The translations under genes were made by a program, and so were the position numbers. 56,042 nucleotides of DNA. Origin: Crocinitomicaceae bacterium. GTDB taxonomy: Bacteria; Bacteroidota; Bacteroidia; Flavobacteriales_D; Crocinitomicaceae. Below the pieces are notes generated by a model. That model saw nothing but the letters and a program-made list of their open reading frames with translations, ran no database searches and had not been told where the DNA came from. Of this stretch, positions 26,970 to 35,495 are shown one piece after another. Numbering within the stretch: position 1 is the stretch's first letter; the number at the start of each line of letters is the position of its first letter. Where the stretch lies: NCBI GenBank assembly GCA_021740745.1, contig JAIOZF010000009.1, positions 1 to 56,042 on the forward strand, written 5' to 3'.

Positions 26970-28379
26970 ATGACATTCAAGTTTTCAAATGAAAAAATAG
27001 AGCAAGAACGCAAAATGGTCTTTGCTGAAAAACCGCTTCTTCACTTGATTGCACCTTGTAAAATTAATGACGGTATCTTGAGATATAGTGAAGAAGAAAA
27101 GAGTTTTTTGATTCATAATTTCGAAGAAAAACACTTGGCAATTCGTTTTTTCATACCTGCTTCGGGCTCTGGCTCGCGAATGTTTCAGTTTTTGTATGAA
27201 TTTAGAGATGGCTCGAACGAAGCTAGCAGCGGTCAGGCCGAACGTTTTTTTAACGCGATCAATGAATTTGCGTTTTCGCGCCATTTTCCGGATGCTATTC
27301 AACGTAAAATTGAAAACCGAACAATTGATTTTGACGAATTAGTAGATTATTTATTGAACGATGAAGGCTTAGGTTATGGGAAACTGCCGAAAGGCTTGGT
27401 TCCATTCCATAAATGGGGTCCATTTGTGCTAACACCTTTCCAAGAACATTTGCTACAGGGAAAAAAAGTGCATACAAAACAACCATCCTTTCATTTTTCC
27501 ATTCAATCGCTTTTTGAAAATCAAATAACAGACATTATTACAAGTACAGAAAAAACTTCAGGTTTCAAGTTTGATGTTGCTTTTTCGGAGCAAAGTATAC
27601 AAAGTAACTCTCTAACATTTAAAGAGGATGGTGAGTTGTATTTAGACAAAAACCAAGAACCTTTCACGCGACCTTCTGGTCATGGTGCCTTGTTGCCCAT
27701 TTTAAATGAGATCACTGAGGAAATAATTTTTATTAAGAACATTGATAATGTGCAACATTTCAATGAAAGTCAAAAAGCTACAGAAACTTGGCAATTCTTA
27801 GGTGGACTGCTCATCGAGTTCAAAAAAGATGCTCAAGCAGTTTTTGAGCACCCCACTAGTGAGTCTTTAGTAAAACTAAATAATCAATATCAATTGTTCA
27901 ATCCATCTCAAATTGTTGCGATGACTGATCCGATGGAAATTCGTGCAGCATTAAACAAGCCTATTCGAGTGTGTGGAATGGTTAAAAATAGTGGTCAACC
28001 TGGTGGTGGACCTTTTTGGATTGAACGAAATGGTAACTATTCAAAACAAATCGTTGAAAAAGCTCAAATTTCAGACAAAGAGGAGCAACATAAATTACTT
28101 GTAAACAGCACGCATTTCAATCCTGTAATGATTGCGATGAATCCATATTCAATGGAAAATGAGAAATTAAACTTGTTGGATTATCGCAATGATGACGCTT
28201 ATTTTGTTGTGCACAAGAAACAAGATGGCACCCCCATCCTTTATGTCGAAAAACCTGGATTATGGAATGGCGGAATGGAGAATTGGAATACAATTTTCGT
28301 TGAAATTCCTTCGGAAACGTTTAGTCCAGTAAAAACTGTTTTGGATTTACTTGAACCTGCACACATTGAGCGCAGCTAG
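26970..28379 (+). CDS. DUF4301 family protein, nucleotidyltransferase-like
   Basis: 469 aa, cytoplasmic. The DUF4301 signature is seen, for example FIPASGSGSRMFQFLY (residues about 62-77). This resembles the G-x-G-x-R loop of UDP-sugar pyrophosphorylases. A second conserved set is RPSGHGALLPILNEI and VCGMVKNSGQPGGGPFW. The family's activity is unknown; a sugar-nucleotide pyrophosphorylase-like fold is inference. The start at 26970 is closely head to head with the methyltransferase gene. A later ATG (MVFAEK) at 27015 is a less likely alternative. Converges with lpxH. Confidence 0.85.
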   Translation: MTFKFSNEKIEQERKMVFAEKPLLHLIAPCKINDGILRYSEEEKSFLIHNFEEKHLAIRFFIPASGSGSRMFQFLYEFRDGSNEASSGQAERFFNAINEFAFSRHFPDAIQRKIENRTIDFDELVDYLLNDEGLGYGKLPKGLVPFHKWGPFVLTPFQEHLLQGKKVHTKQPSFHFSIQSLFENQITDIITSTEKTSGFKFDVAFSEQSIQSNSLTFKEDGELYLDKNQEPFTRPSGHGALLPILNEITEEIIFIKNIDNVQHFNESQKATETWQFLGGLLIEFKKDAQAVFEHPTSESLVKLNNQYQLFNPSQIVAMTDPMEIRAALNKPIRVCGMVKNSGQPGGGPFWIERNGNYSKQIVEKAQISDKEEQHKLLVNSTHFNPVMIAMNPYSMENEKLNLLDYRNDDAYFVVHKKQDGTPILYVEKPGLWNGGMENWNTIFVEIPSETFSPVKTVLDLLEPAHIERS

Positions 28380-28390
28380 AAATAAAAGGA

Positions 28391-29182
28391 TTAATTGAAT
28401 TCGGAAGTGTAAGCTTCAGCCCTTCCGTTCACCCAACGTTTTAATGAAAGTTGTTCACCATCAAACTCAGCGAACGTATTATACTGTATCCAGTCTCCCA
28501 AATTGATGTAATCAGCGCTGTCATTAAGTTTTAAATGCAATGGCAAATGGCGATGTCCAAAAATGAAATGATCAAAGTGTTCTTTTTCCAATACTTCATT
28601 GCAGTAAACGAACAACCATTCATTTTCTTTTCCTAAGTATTTTGCATCATCATTACCAGTTGATGCTCTGCTTGATCGGGACGAATAATTCGCTAACCAT
28701 ATTCCGAAATTAGGATGTAAACGTGCAAAGACCCATTGTGAAAGTTTGCTTTGAAAAACACGTTTCAAAAATTTATACCCTTTATCACCAGGACCTAAAC
28801 CATCACCATGACCGATTAAAAATGTTTGATTTCCGAAAGTTCTTTTGACCGGATCTCGGTGTAATTGAAAACCAAGTTCTTTTGGCAGGTAATCGAAGAT
28901 CCACATATCGTGATTTCCTGTAAAAACATGAACGGGAATACCCGCATCCGTTAATTCAGCAATCTTTCCTTGTAAACGAACAAAGCCTTTAGGAATTGCT
29001 TGCTTATATTCAAACCAAAAATCAAAGATATCACCAACCAAAAAGATTTCAAGTGCTGAGTCTTTAATAGAATCCAGCCAAGCAACAATATTCTTTTCTC
29101 TTACTAAACTTTTTTCGTACGTGGGAACACCCAAATGGAAATCAGAAGCAAAATAAACGTGTTTTCTTTCGGTTGAAGGCAT
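28391..29182 (-). CDS. lpxH: UDP-2,3-diacylglucosamine hydrolase-like metallophosphoesterase
   Basis: Makes lipid X (2,3-diacylglucosamine-1-phosphate) in lipid A biosynthesis; 263 aa. Calcineurin-fold metal motifs seen: SDFHLG (residues 14-19), VGDIFDFWFEY, FTGNHDMW, FLIGHGD and FGHRHLPLHL. The FxxDFWFE segment after the GD motif and the NLGDW near the C-terminus are the LpxH marks that set it apart from generic phosphoesterases. Lies 2 nt downstream of a TlpA-like gene at the end of the lpxK-punA-gatB-tlpA-tlpA-lpxH unit. Confidence is lower for the exact activity, since LpxH paralogues exist. Confidence 0.87.
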   Translation of the reverse strand: MPSTERKHVYFASDFHLGVPTYEKSLVREKNIVAWLDSIKDSALEIFLVGDIFDFWFEYKQAIPKGFVRLQGKIAELTDAGIPVHVFTGNHDMWIFDYLPKELGFQLHRDPVKRTFGNQTFLIGHGDGLGPGDKGYKFLKRVFQSKLSQWVFARLHPNFGIWLANYSSRSSRASTGNDDAKYLGKENEWLFVYCNEVLEKEHFDHFIFGHRHLPLHLKLNDSADYINLGDWIQYNTFAEFDGEQLSLKRWVNGRAEAYTSEFN

Positions 29183-29184
29183 TC

Positions 29185-30300
29185 TTAGAAACCAAAGATT
29201 CGTTTTAACTCTTGATCTAAGGCTTCGCCTCTCAGGTTCGTCTTAACAATATTACCTTGTTGATCAATCAGCACAGTAAAAGGAATTCCTTTTACTTGGT
29301 ACATTTGAGGAACTTTGCTTGACCAGTGACCTAAATCGCTGACATGATTTGGCCAAGACAATTTATCTTTTTCAATCGCTGCTAACCATGCCGCTTTATC
29401 ACGATCTAATGAAACACTCATTACAGTGAATCCAGCATCTTTATACTTACTGTACAAGTTCACTACATTTGGATTTTCCTTACGGCAAGGTCCACACCAT
29501 GAAGCCCAGAAATCGAGTAAAACAACTTTCCCTTTCAGGTCAGATAATTTCATTTTTGTTTTACCATCTGTCATTAATTCTTCAAAATCAAGCGCTGGTT
29601 TGCCAGGTGCAAGGAAATTCAATGCTTCTTTCTTCGCTTTTAAGTTCAAGTAATTTTTATACGTCTCTTGTACGGATGGAGATTCTTTGAATGATGCGTT
29701 TAATTGGTTTACGATGGATTCATACGTTGCAAAATCATTCTCAGTGTCAACTACTGATAAAACCGGTATCAAGGCTGGAGAATTTTGATTTGTAGCTATA
29801 AAATTCTGCAAATTTGATTGAAATGTATAGTATTCTTGTGTTAATGAATTACTGATTTCCTCTTTTCGCGCTGGATTCATGTTCATTTGATTCACAGCAG
29901 AGTCACGCTTATTATTCCAAACTGTTAGAATCTTTACGAAGTCATTCATGTTTGAACTTTCTTCAGATCCAACGATATTGCTGTAATTAAAAATATCAGC
30001 TCCATCTCCATAGATTTTGATATCTGAGTTGTTACGTAGAATCACATTGATATGCGCACCACCAACTCTCAAAACATAATAATCAGCGTACGGAAGGGTG
30101 CCTTTAATAGAGAAATCACCACTTTTTTTCAACGGTACTTTAAAATAATCCTTGTATTGATTGTTACCATAATACTGTGAAAGTGACACTGAATCTACTT
30201 TTGTATTAAAGACGTTCCCAATTACTGAAACGTTAATGGTTTGTTGTGCAATAGTCAATAATGTTGTGACTACGAATGCTACCGTAACTGTTAATTTCAT
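29185..30300 (-). CDS. TlpA-like thioredoxin-fold protein (copy 1) with DUF4369-type N-terminus
   Basis: 371 aa with signal peptide (TVTVAFVVTTLLTIAQ). Residues about 20-110 are the beta-rich DUF4369-like domain (VSLSQYYGNNQYKDYF). The C-terminus is an AhpC/TSA-type thioredoxin domain with FWASWCGPCRKENPNV (CxxC active site) and the cis-Pro GIPFTVLI. Exported periplasmic thiol-disulfide reductant by family; partners unknown. Very similar C-terminus to the gene immediately upstream, so the two are tandem paralogues. The 8-nt gap between them supports co-transcription. Confidence 0.88.
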   Translation of the reverse strand: MKLTVTVAFVVTTLLTIAQQTINVSVIGNVFNTKVDSVSLSQYYGNNQYKDYFKVPLKKSGDFSIKGTLPYADYYVLRVGGAHINVILRNNSDIKIYGDGADIFNYSNIVGSEESSNMNDFVKILTVWNNKRDSAVNQMNMNPARKEEISNSLTQEYYTFQSNLQNFIATNQNSPALIPVLSVVDTENDFATYESIVNQLNASFKESPSVQETYKNYLNLKAKKEALNFLAPGKPALDFEELMTDGKTKMKLSDLKGKVVLLDFWASWCGPCRKENPNVVNLYSKYKDAGFTVMSVSLDRDKAAWLAAIEKDKLSWPNHVSDLGHWSSKVPQMYQVKGIPFTVLIDQQGNIVKTNLRGEALDQELKRIFGF

Positions 30301-30308
30301 AGTTTTTT

Positions 30309-31469
30309 TTATTTGTCGAGCAGTTCAATCAATTTTTGTTCCAAAGTTTCACCGCGCAAACCTGTTGAAATTATTTTACCGTCTTTATCTACCAAAACAG
30401 TATAAGGAATTCCTTGAAAACCATACAAAGCAGGCATTGGAGAATTCCAGTGTAATAAATCACTCACATGGTTTGGCCAAACTAATCCATCAGACGCAAT
30501 TGCACCCTTCCAGGCTGCAGCATCTTTGTCCAATGAAACTGAATAGACAGTAAATCCTTTGTCTTTGTATTTATTGTATAATCGAACTACGTTGGGATTT
30601 TCTTTACGGCAAGGTCCGCACCATGAAGCCCAAAAATCGATTAAAACATACTTACCACGAAGCGAAGAAAGCTTGATAACTTTACCTTCAGGAGATTTAA
30701 GAGCAATTTCTGGTGCAACTTTTCCACCGCCATTACTAGCCAAAAACTCTTCGTAGGCCATTTCAATTTGATATACTTGATTCTCCATGGTTGCAGCAAT
30801 GGGTGAACCATCGTACTTTTGCAAATAGGCCTCAGCAACAACTTTCAACACATCTAAATTTTTTGGGTCCCAGTACTTGAAGCCCATATTCGGTGTTAAT
30901 GTTGTCGAAAGGATAATATTGAATGCATTTTCTGGATCACGTGCCATCTCTGTTCGTGCAAAATCATCAACAGGCTTTCTTTTTTCAATGAAAAGCTTCA
31001 TTAACTCATCTTCACTCATTGTTGATTGTAACGCTGAAATATCTTTTTGAGATTCAGCAAACTGCGCATACAAAGCCATGTATTTGTTCATGGTTGCAGC
31101 CCATTCTGTCCCGCTAACATTTGGTCGCACAGAAAAATCATTGAAATTACTCGCTAATTTAATCTCATCATTAGGCACAATTGTCATTGGAATTGCCTTA
31201 TCAGCTGATTCACCCAATCTTAATTGGTACAATCCCATTCCAGGTATGTTTCCAGAAAGCATGAATTTACCTTTTGAATCAAGCGATCCTTTGGCAACTT
31301 CAATTGCTCCTTGTTGACTCAAAGCCTCTAAGTAAATTGTTGAGTTAGCAGCACCCTCGATTGTTCCGCTAATGCTGAAATTATCAGATGGATTCTTCTC
31401 AGGTTCAGCCTCTCCTCCACATGAAGTAAGGACGATTGAAACCAACAGTAATAAAAATAGACTTTTCAT
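30309..31469 (-). CDS. TlpA-like thioredoxin-fold lipoprotein (copy 2)
   Basis: 386 aa. Lipobox LTSCGGE: lipidated, unlike the adjacent copy. N-terminal DUF4369-like domain, then the same C-terminal thioredoxin domain with FWASWCGPCRKENPNV and GIPYTVLVD. Shared blocks with copy 1 include WASWCGPCRKENPNVV and WPNHVSDL. Upstream it is 3 nt from the gatB stop. Likely a periplasmic-face disulfide reductase anchored in the inner or outer membrane. The two copies probably divide substrates or locations; this is inference. Confidence 0.9.
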   Translation of the reverse strand: MKSLFLLLLVSIVLTSCGGEAEPEKNPSDNFSISGTIEGAANSTIYLEALSQQGAIEVAKGSLDSKGKFMLSGNIPGMGLYQLRLGESADKAIPMTIVPNDEIKLASNFNDFSVRPNVSGTEWAATMNKYMALYAQFAESQKDISALQSTMSEDELMKLFIEKRKPVDDFARTEMARDPENAFNIILSTTLTPNMGFKYWDPKNLDVLKVVAEAYLQKYDGSPIAATMENQVYQIEMAYEEFLASNGGGKVAPEIALKSPEGKVIKLSSLRGKYVLIDFWASWCGPCRKENPNVVRLYNKYKDKGFTVYSVSLDKDAAAWKGAIASDGLVWPNHVSDLLHWNSPMPALYGFQGIPYTVLVDKDGKIISTGLRGETLEQKLIELLDK

Positions 31470-31472
31470 ATT

Positions 31473-32930
31473 TTATCCTTCTAAGGTATTTCTTAATAAA
31501 GCGTTTGCTGCTTTTGGATCTGCTTTCCCTCCTGAAACTTTCATTAACTGTCCCATGAAAAATCCAACCAATTGTTTTTCTCCGCCTCTATAACGAGCAA
31601 CCTCATCAGGATGTTGCTTTATGACAGTGTTAATAAACTCTAAAATTGAATCCTCACTTGAATCTTGAATCAAATTCAATTTCTCGGCAATCGACAAAGG
31701 CGAAGCAGTTGGTTCTTTAATTAATTCAGGGAAAATCTTTTGTGTTGCTACCGAAGAGGAAACTTTTCCATCATCAACTAGTTGAATCAAAGCAGCAATA
31801 ACAGCAGGTTTTATCGGAAAATCCTCCATTTCTAAACCAAACTCATTGAGATAAGATTTAACATCTCCCATCATCCAGTTAACCGCTGATTTGTAATTCT
31901 TTGTTAAACCAATCAATTCTTCATAATACAAAGCAATACTCTTGTTATCTGTAACATTGTAGGCATCGTATTGCGAAAGTCCAAGTTCTTGTGTGTATTT
32001 CAAGTACAATTCACGCGGGAGCGCAGGCATTTCAGCTTTGATTGCATTTATTTGCTGTTGATCTAAAACCAATGGTTGTAAATCGGGTTCCGGAAAATAA
32101 CGATAGTCATTCGCTGCTTCTTTACTTCTCATTGAAATAGTTATACCTTTCAAGGCGTCAAAAGAACGCGTTTCTTGGTATAATTTCCCGCCTTCTTCAA
32201 GTACTTCAATTTGGCGAATGATCTCAAATTCGATAGCACGTTGCACATTTCGAATAGAGTTCATGTTTTTCACCTCTACTTTTGTCCCAAACTCCTTTGC
32301 TCCCAATAAACGAACAGAAATATTTGCATCGCAACGCATTGAACCTTCTTCCATGTTTCCGTCACAAATTTCTAAATAACGTACTAATTTTCGAACCTCA
32401 GATACATAATTATATGCTTCTTGAGATGAACGAATGTCTGGTTCAGAAACGATTTCAAGCAAAGGAACACCAGCACGATTCAAATCGACTAATGTATCAT
32501 ACACATCAACATCGTGGATACTTTTACCAGCATCCTCTTCCATGTGTATGCGTGTAATTCCGATTTCTTTTTCAGAACCATCTTCCATTTTAATGTGGAT
32601 TGAACCACCAGTACAAATGGGCGTTGTATCTTGTGTAATTTGATATCCTTTTGGAAGATCGGGGTAAAAATAATTCTTACGAGCGAAATGCTGTTCCAAA
32701 GCGATATCACTTCCACACGCTAAGCCCAATTTAATGGCATATTCAACTGTGCGTTTGTTCATTTTAGGTAATGTCCCAGGATGACCAAGGGTAATTACAC
32801 TAATATTTGTATTTGGATGAGCACCAAATTCATTGATATCGTTCGAATAAGCTTTAGTGCGCGTCAACAATTGCGCATGTACTTCTAGTCCAACAACGAC
32901 TTCATATTTATCTCTTATTGCAGTCTCCAT
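31473..32930 (-). CDS. gatB: Aspartyl/glutamyl-tRNA amidotransferase subunit B
   Basis: Kinase/transamidation subunit of GatCAB, which converts misacylated Glu-tRNA(Gln) (and Asp-tRNA(Asn)). 485 aa, full length. Family motifs: YEVVVGLEVHAQLLTRTK at the N-terminus, GHPGTLPKMNKR, KNYFYPDLPKGYQ, GSMRCDANISVR and YRYFPEPDLQPL. The YqeY-like tail runs to the end. No gatA or gatC is in the window. Starts 1 nt after punA and is followed by TlpA copy 2. Confidence 0.96.
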   Translation of the reverse strand: METAIRDKYEVVVGLEVHAQLLTRTKAYSNDINEFGAHPNTNISVITLGHPGTLPKMNKRTVEYAIKLGLACGSDIALEQHFARKNYFYPDLPKGYQITQDTTPICTGGSIHIKMEDGSEKEIGITRIHMEEDAGKSIHDVDVYDTLVDLNRAGVPLLEIVSEPDIRSSQEAYNYVSEVRKLVRYLEICDGNMEEGSMRCDANISVRLLGAKEFGTKVEVKNMNSIRNVQRAIEFEIIRQIEVLEEGGKLYQETRSFDALKGITISMRSKEAANDYRYFPEPDLQPLVLDQQQINAIKAEMPALPRELYLKYTQELGLSQYDAYNVTDNKSIALYYEELIGLTKNYKSAVNWMMGDVKSYLNEFGLEMEDFPIKPAVIAALIQLVDDGKVSSSVATQKIFPELIKEPTASPLSIAEKLNLIQDSSEDSILEFINTVIKQHPDEVARYRGGEKQLVGFFMGQLMKVSGGKADPKAANALLRNTLEG

Positions 32931-32931
32931 C

Positions 32932-33744
32932 CTAGATTCTAGAAATTAACTCACGCATAATTAATGTCATTTTTGGTTCTTGACGACTTGCTACTTCAAT
33001 TACGTCTTGAACACTTACTTTTTGAATTTTTCCAGGAACACCTAAATCTGTAATGATTGAAATTGCGAAGCAAGGAATATCCATGTGGCGTGCAACAATT
33101 ACTTCTGGAACAGTTGACATCCCCACCGCATCTGCACCAATTGCACGAACATAAGCATATTCAGCAGGTGTTTCAAGTGTTGGTCCTGTCAAACCGGCAT
33201 ACGCACCAACTGCAACACGAATATCATTTTCAGCAGCAATTTTTTGTGCTAAGGCAATCATTTCTGGATCGTAAGGTTCGCTCATATCGGGGAAACGTGG
33301 ACCTAATTCGTCAAAGTTTTTACCAATAAGTGGATGAGCAGGGAACAAGTTGATATGATCATTTTGAATCATAATCTCACCAACAATAAAATCAGGATTT
33401 ACTCCACCAGAAGCATTTGAAACAAACAAACGCTCAATACCCAACAATTTCATTACACGAACTGGGAAAGTAACTTGTTTCATATCATAGCCTTCATAAA
33501 AATGAAAACGACCTTGCATTGCCACTACTTTTTTACCACCCAATTCACCAAAAATCAATTTACCAGAATGACTTTCAACCGTAGAAACAGGAAAATTCGG
33601 AATGTCTTGGTAAGGAATTTCATCAATTACATTGATTTCTTTCACCAAACCACCTAGACCTGTGCCCAAAATAATACCGATTGTTGGTTCAACACTTGTG
33701 CGCGTTTTGATGAACGCTACTGATTCTTTAAATTGTGTTAACAT
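32932..33744 (-). CDS. punA: Purine-nucleoside phosphorylase (trimeric PNP-I type)
   Basis: Phosphorolysis of purine nucleosides to base plus (deoxy)ribose-1-phosphate, for salvage; 270 aa. Motifs: GIILGTGLGGLV, SHSGKLIFGEL, QGRFHFYEGY, SNASGGVNPDF, LTGPTLETPAEYAYVRAIGADAVGMSTVPE (E191 matches human PNP Glu201) and AISIITDLG. Where human PNP has Asn243 (ITNKV), this protein has D233. In human PNP an N243D change is known to shift specificity toward adenosine, so the substrate range may be broader here; this is inference. Overlaps lpxK by 17 nt, 1 nt before gatB. Confidence 0.93.
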   Translation of the reverse strand: MLTQFKESVAFIKTRTSVEPTIGIILGTGLGGLVKEINVIDEIPYQDIPNFPVSTVESHSGKLIFGELGGKKVVAMQGRFHFYEGYDMKQVTFPVRVMKLLGIERLFVSNASGGVNPDFIVGEIMIQNDHINLFPAHPLIGKNFDELGPRFPDMSEPYDPEMIALAQKIAAENDIRVAVGAYAGLTGPTLETPAEYAYVRAIGADAVGMSTVPEVIVARHMDIPCFAISIITDLGVPGKIQKVSVQDVIEVASRQEPKMTLIMRELISRI

Positions 33745-34756
33745 ACTGATTTATAATTGTTTTAAACTCTTCTTCTCTATCTATTTCCACTGATATTGGT
33801 TGGTAATACCAAGGGTACTCATTTAATTTCCAAACTGTCGTAACATCCTTTAAGCGCATAAAGTCTTTTTCGGTTGTTACAATGATTGAATTGTTATTTG
33901 CAAAAGTATCAAATTTTCGATGAATTTCCTCGATATCCTTTAAGCTAAAAGCATGATGATCATTGAAATTTATATGATGTACATCAAAATTCTTTTTTAA
34001 ATGATTGTTCAAAGGATTTGGATTAGCAATTCCAGTAACTAAAAGCACTTTTTGGGGTGATGTAATTTCCTTTCCAAAAGGTTTCAAATCAGCATATTTA
34101 ACATGTGAGAAAAACACTTTATTTTCAGGGAACTTAAGCTGTTTGGTTATACTTTTTTTCTCACTTTCCGACAGCATTTCGGGACATTTAGTTACAAAGA
34201 CTAAATCAGCTCTATTACGTCCACTTTTCCATTCTCTTAAATTTCCAGTCGGTAACATATAATCATTGCTGTAAAGTGCGTTAAAATCAGTCAGTAAAAT
34301 ATTCATACCCGCTTTAACTGCCCGATGTTGAAAAGCGTCGTCTAATAGAATCAATTCATTTGAGGGGAATAGCTGATTGAGTTTTTCGATGCCTACTTTT
34401 CTATTTTCACAAACGGCAACATGCACTTTATGCTTAAAAATTGTTTGGTAAAATAAGGGTTCATCTCCCACTTCATTTGCTGTGCTAATATCGGAAACGA
34501 GTATAAATCCTTTCGTATCTCTGCCATAACCGCGACTTAGAATACTTGTTTCAACTTGATCCTGAAAATAATTTGCAATAAATGCCACGTGTGGAGTCTT
34601 TCCGGTTCCTCCTGTGCTTAAATTTCCTACACAAATGGATTTAGATGGAATTTCATACACCTTAAATAAACCAAAATCATAACACAGATTTCGAAGATAG
34701 CTTATGCAACCATAAACCAAAGAAAAAGGCCAAAGAAGATAGCGAACAAATTGCAT
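33728..34756 (-). CDS. lpxK: Tetraacyldisaccharide 4'-kinase
   Basis: Adds the 4'-phosphate to lipid A; 342 aa, inner-membrane peripheral. Hydrophobic N-terminus (LLWPFSLVYGCISYLRNLCY), then P-loop CVGNLSTGGTGKTPHVAF (about 42-59) and SRGYGRDTKGF and the DEPLFYQ motif. LpxK acts later in the lipid A pathway than LpxH, five genes downstream. A hairpin terminator (34770-34800) separates it from DUF4956, and a TACATTTG -7 box ends 4 nt before its ATG, so it probably begins its own transcript. The 17-nt overlap with punA implies coupling. Confidence 0.93.
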   Translation of the reverse strand: MQFVRYLLWPFSLVYGCISYLRNLCYDFGLFKVYEIPSKSICVGNLSTGGTGKTPHVAFIANYFQDQVETSILSRGYGRDTKGFILVSDISTANEVGDEPLFYQTIFKHKVHVAVCENRKVGIEKLNQLFPSNELILLDDAFQHRAVKAGMNILLTDFNALYSNDYMLPTGNLREWKSGRNRADLVFVTKCPEMLSESEKKSITKQLKFPENKVFFSHVKYADLKPFGKEITSPQKVLLVTGIANPNPLNNHLKKNFDVHHINFNDHHAFSLKDIEEIHRKFDTFANNNSIIVTTEKDFMRLKDVTTVWKLNEYPWYYQPISVEIDREEEFKTIINQYVNTI

Positions 34757-34760
34757 GAAT

Positions 34761-34768
34761 CAAATGTA
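34761..34768 (-). promoter_or_regulatory. -7 box (TACATTTG on - strand) 4 nt before lpxK
   Basis: Exact TAnnTTTG match with 4 nt to the ATG at 34756. It directly abuts the T-run of the preceding terminator, so the hairpin stem occupies the -15 to -45 zone. Implies a leaderless or nearly leaderless lpxK mRNA. Confidence 0.42.
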
Positions 34769-34769
34769 C

Positions 34770-34800
34770 CAAAAAAAAGATGAACCCTTCGATTCATCTT
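34770..34800 (-). terminator. Terminator after DUF4956, upstream of lpxK
   Basis: Eight-bp stem AAGATGAA / TTCATCTT with an 8-nt loop, followed on the - strand by a run of T before GGTAC. It separates the VTC-DUF4956 transcript from lpxK. Confidence 0.75.
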
Positions 34801-34823
34801 CTCTTGTTTACGTATTGATTCTT

Positions 34824-35495
34824 TTAGGATTGTCCAGCAGAATAATCCGAAAATTCCTGATCATCTGAATAATAGAAGATTCTAATTTGTGCTGTATCTG
34901 ACAAAAAATCTATTTTACCTACCTCAAAACGATTCAAGGTAAGACCAGTTCTTTTCTCCAAATCGGCTTTCATTTCTTCATATTTTTCAGGTACAATTAA
35001 ATCGATACGTTCATAATTGACGGTCTTGCGGGTTTCATGTTTCACCAACCATAGGTTCTCTAGTCCATATGTCAAGAAAATGACAGTAAGATTGATAATC
35101 GCCATTTCAGCAAGACTGATTTGGTTTGAAGCCAATGAGTTCACAACGCTTATTCCAATAATCAAGAACAAATAGGTCATTTCCTTGATTTCTATCGCAT
35201 CTGTTCTATATCGAATGATTCCAAAAATTGCAAAAAGACCAAGTCCCATTCCTGTATCAATATCTAACTTTTTCAAGCCGAAACATAAAAAGAATGTTAT
35301 TGTTCCAATTAAATAATAGGTAAATAGGTAATCTTTACGTTTTGTTTTTGGATAGTACAAATAGCGAATTAGAATGGTTAAAAACGTCATGTTTACTGCC
35401 AATCTAATGAGCAGAACAATTGCATCGTTACTGAACAATTGAAAACTTAAGTTTTTTTCTGTTTTCACTAATGGTAATATAAAATCAAGCAACAT
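34824..35495 (-). CDS. DUF4956 membrane protein
   Basis: 223 aa with about four hydrophobic helices (residues about 25-45, 60-75, 82-95, 108-160) and a cytoplasmic C-terminal domain (YERIDLIVPEKYEEMKADLEKRTGLTLNRFEVGKID). DUF4956 marks: the FAIFGIIRYRTDAIEIKEMTYLF segment, very typical. These proteins sit next to VTC-domain polyphosphate polymerases. It overlaps the VTC gene by 11 nt, so coupling is likely; a membrane partner or channel for the product is inferred. Ends at a terminator. Confidence 0.9.
   Translation of the reverse strand: MLLDFILPLVKTEKNLSFQLFSNDAIVLLIRLAVNMTFLTILIRYLYYPKTKRKDYLFTYYLIGTITFFLCFGLKKLDIDTGMGLGLFAIFGIIRYRTDAIEIKEMTYLFLIIGISVVNSLASNQISLAEMAIINLTVIFLTYGLENLWLVKHETRKTVNYERIDLIVPEKYEEMKADLEKRTGLTLNRFEVGKIDFLSDTAQIRIFYYSDDQEFSDYSAGQS

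Noticed and set aside
26939-27013. Methyltransferase start at 27013
   Set aside because: The region overlaps the divergent DUF4301 start and lacks family similarity; the GTG at 26938 is preferred.
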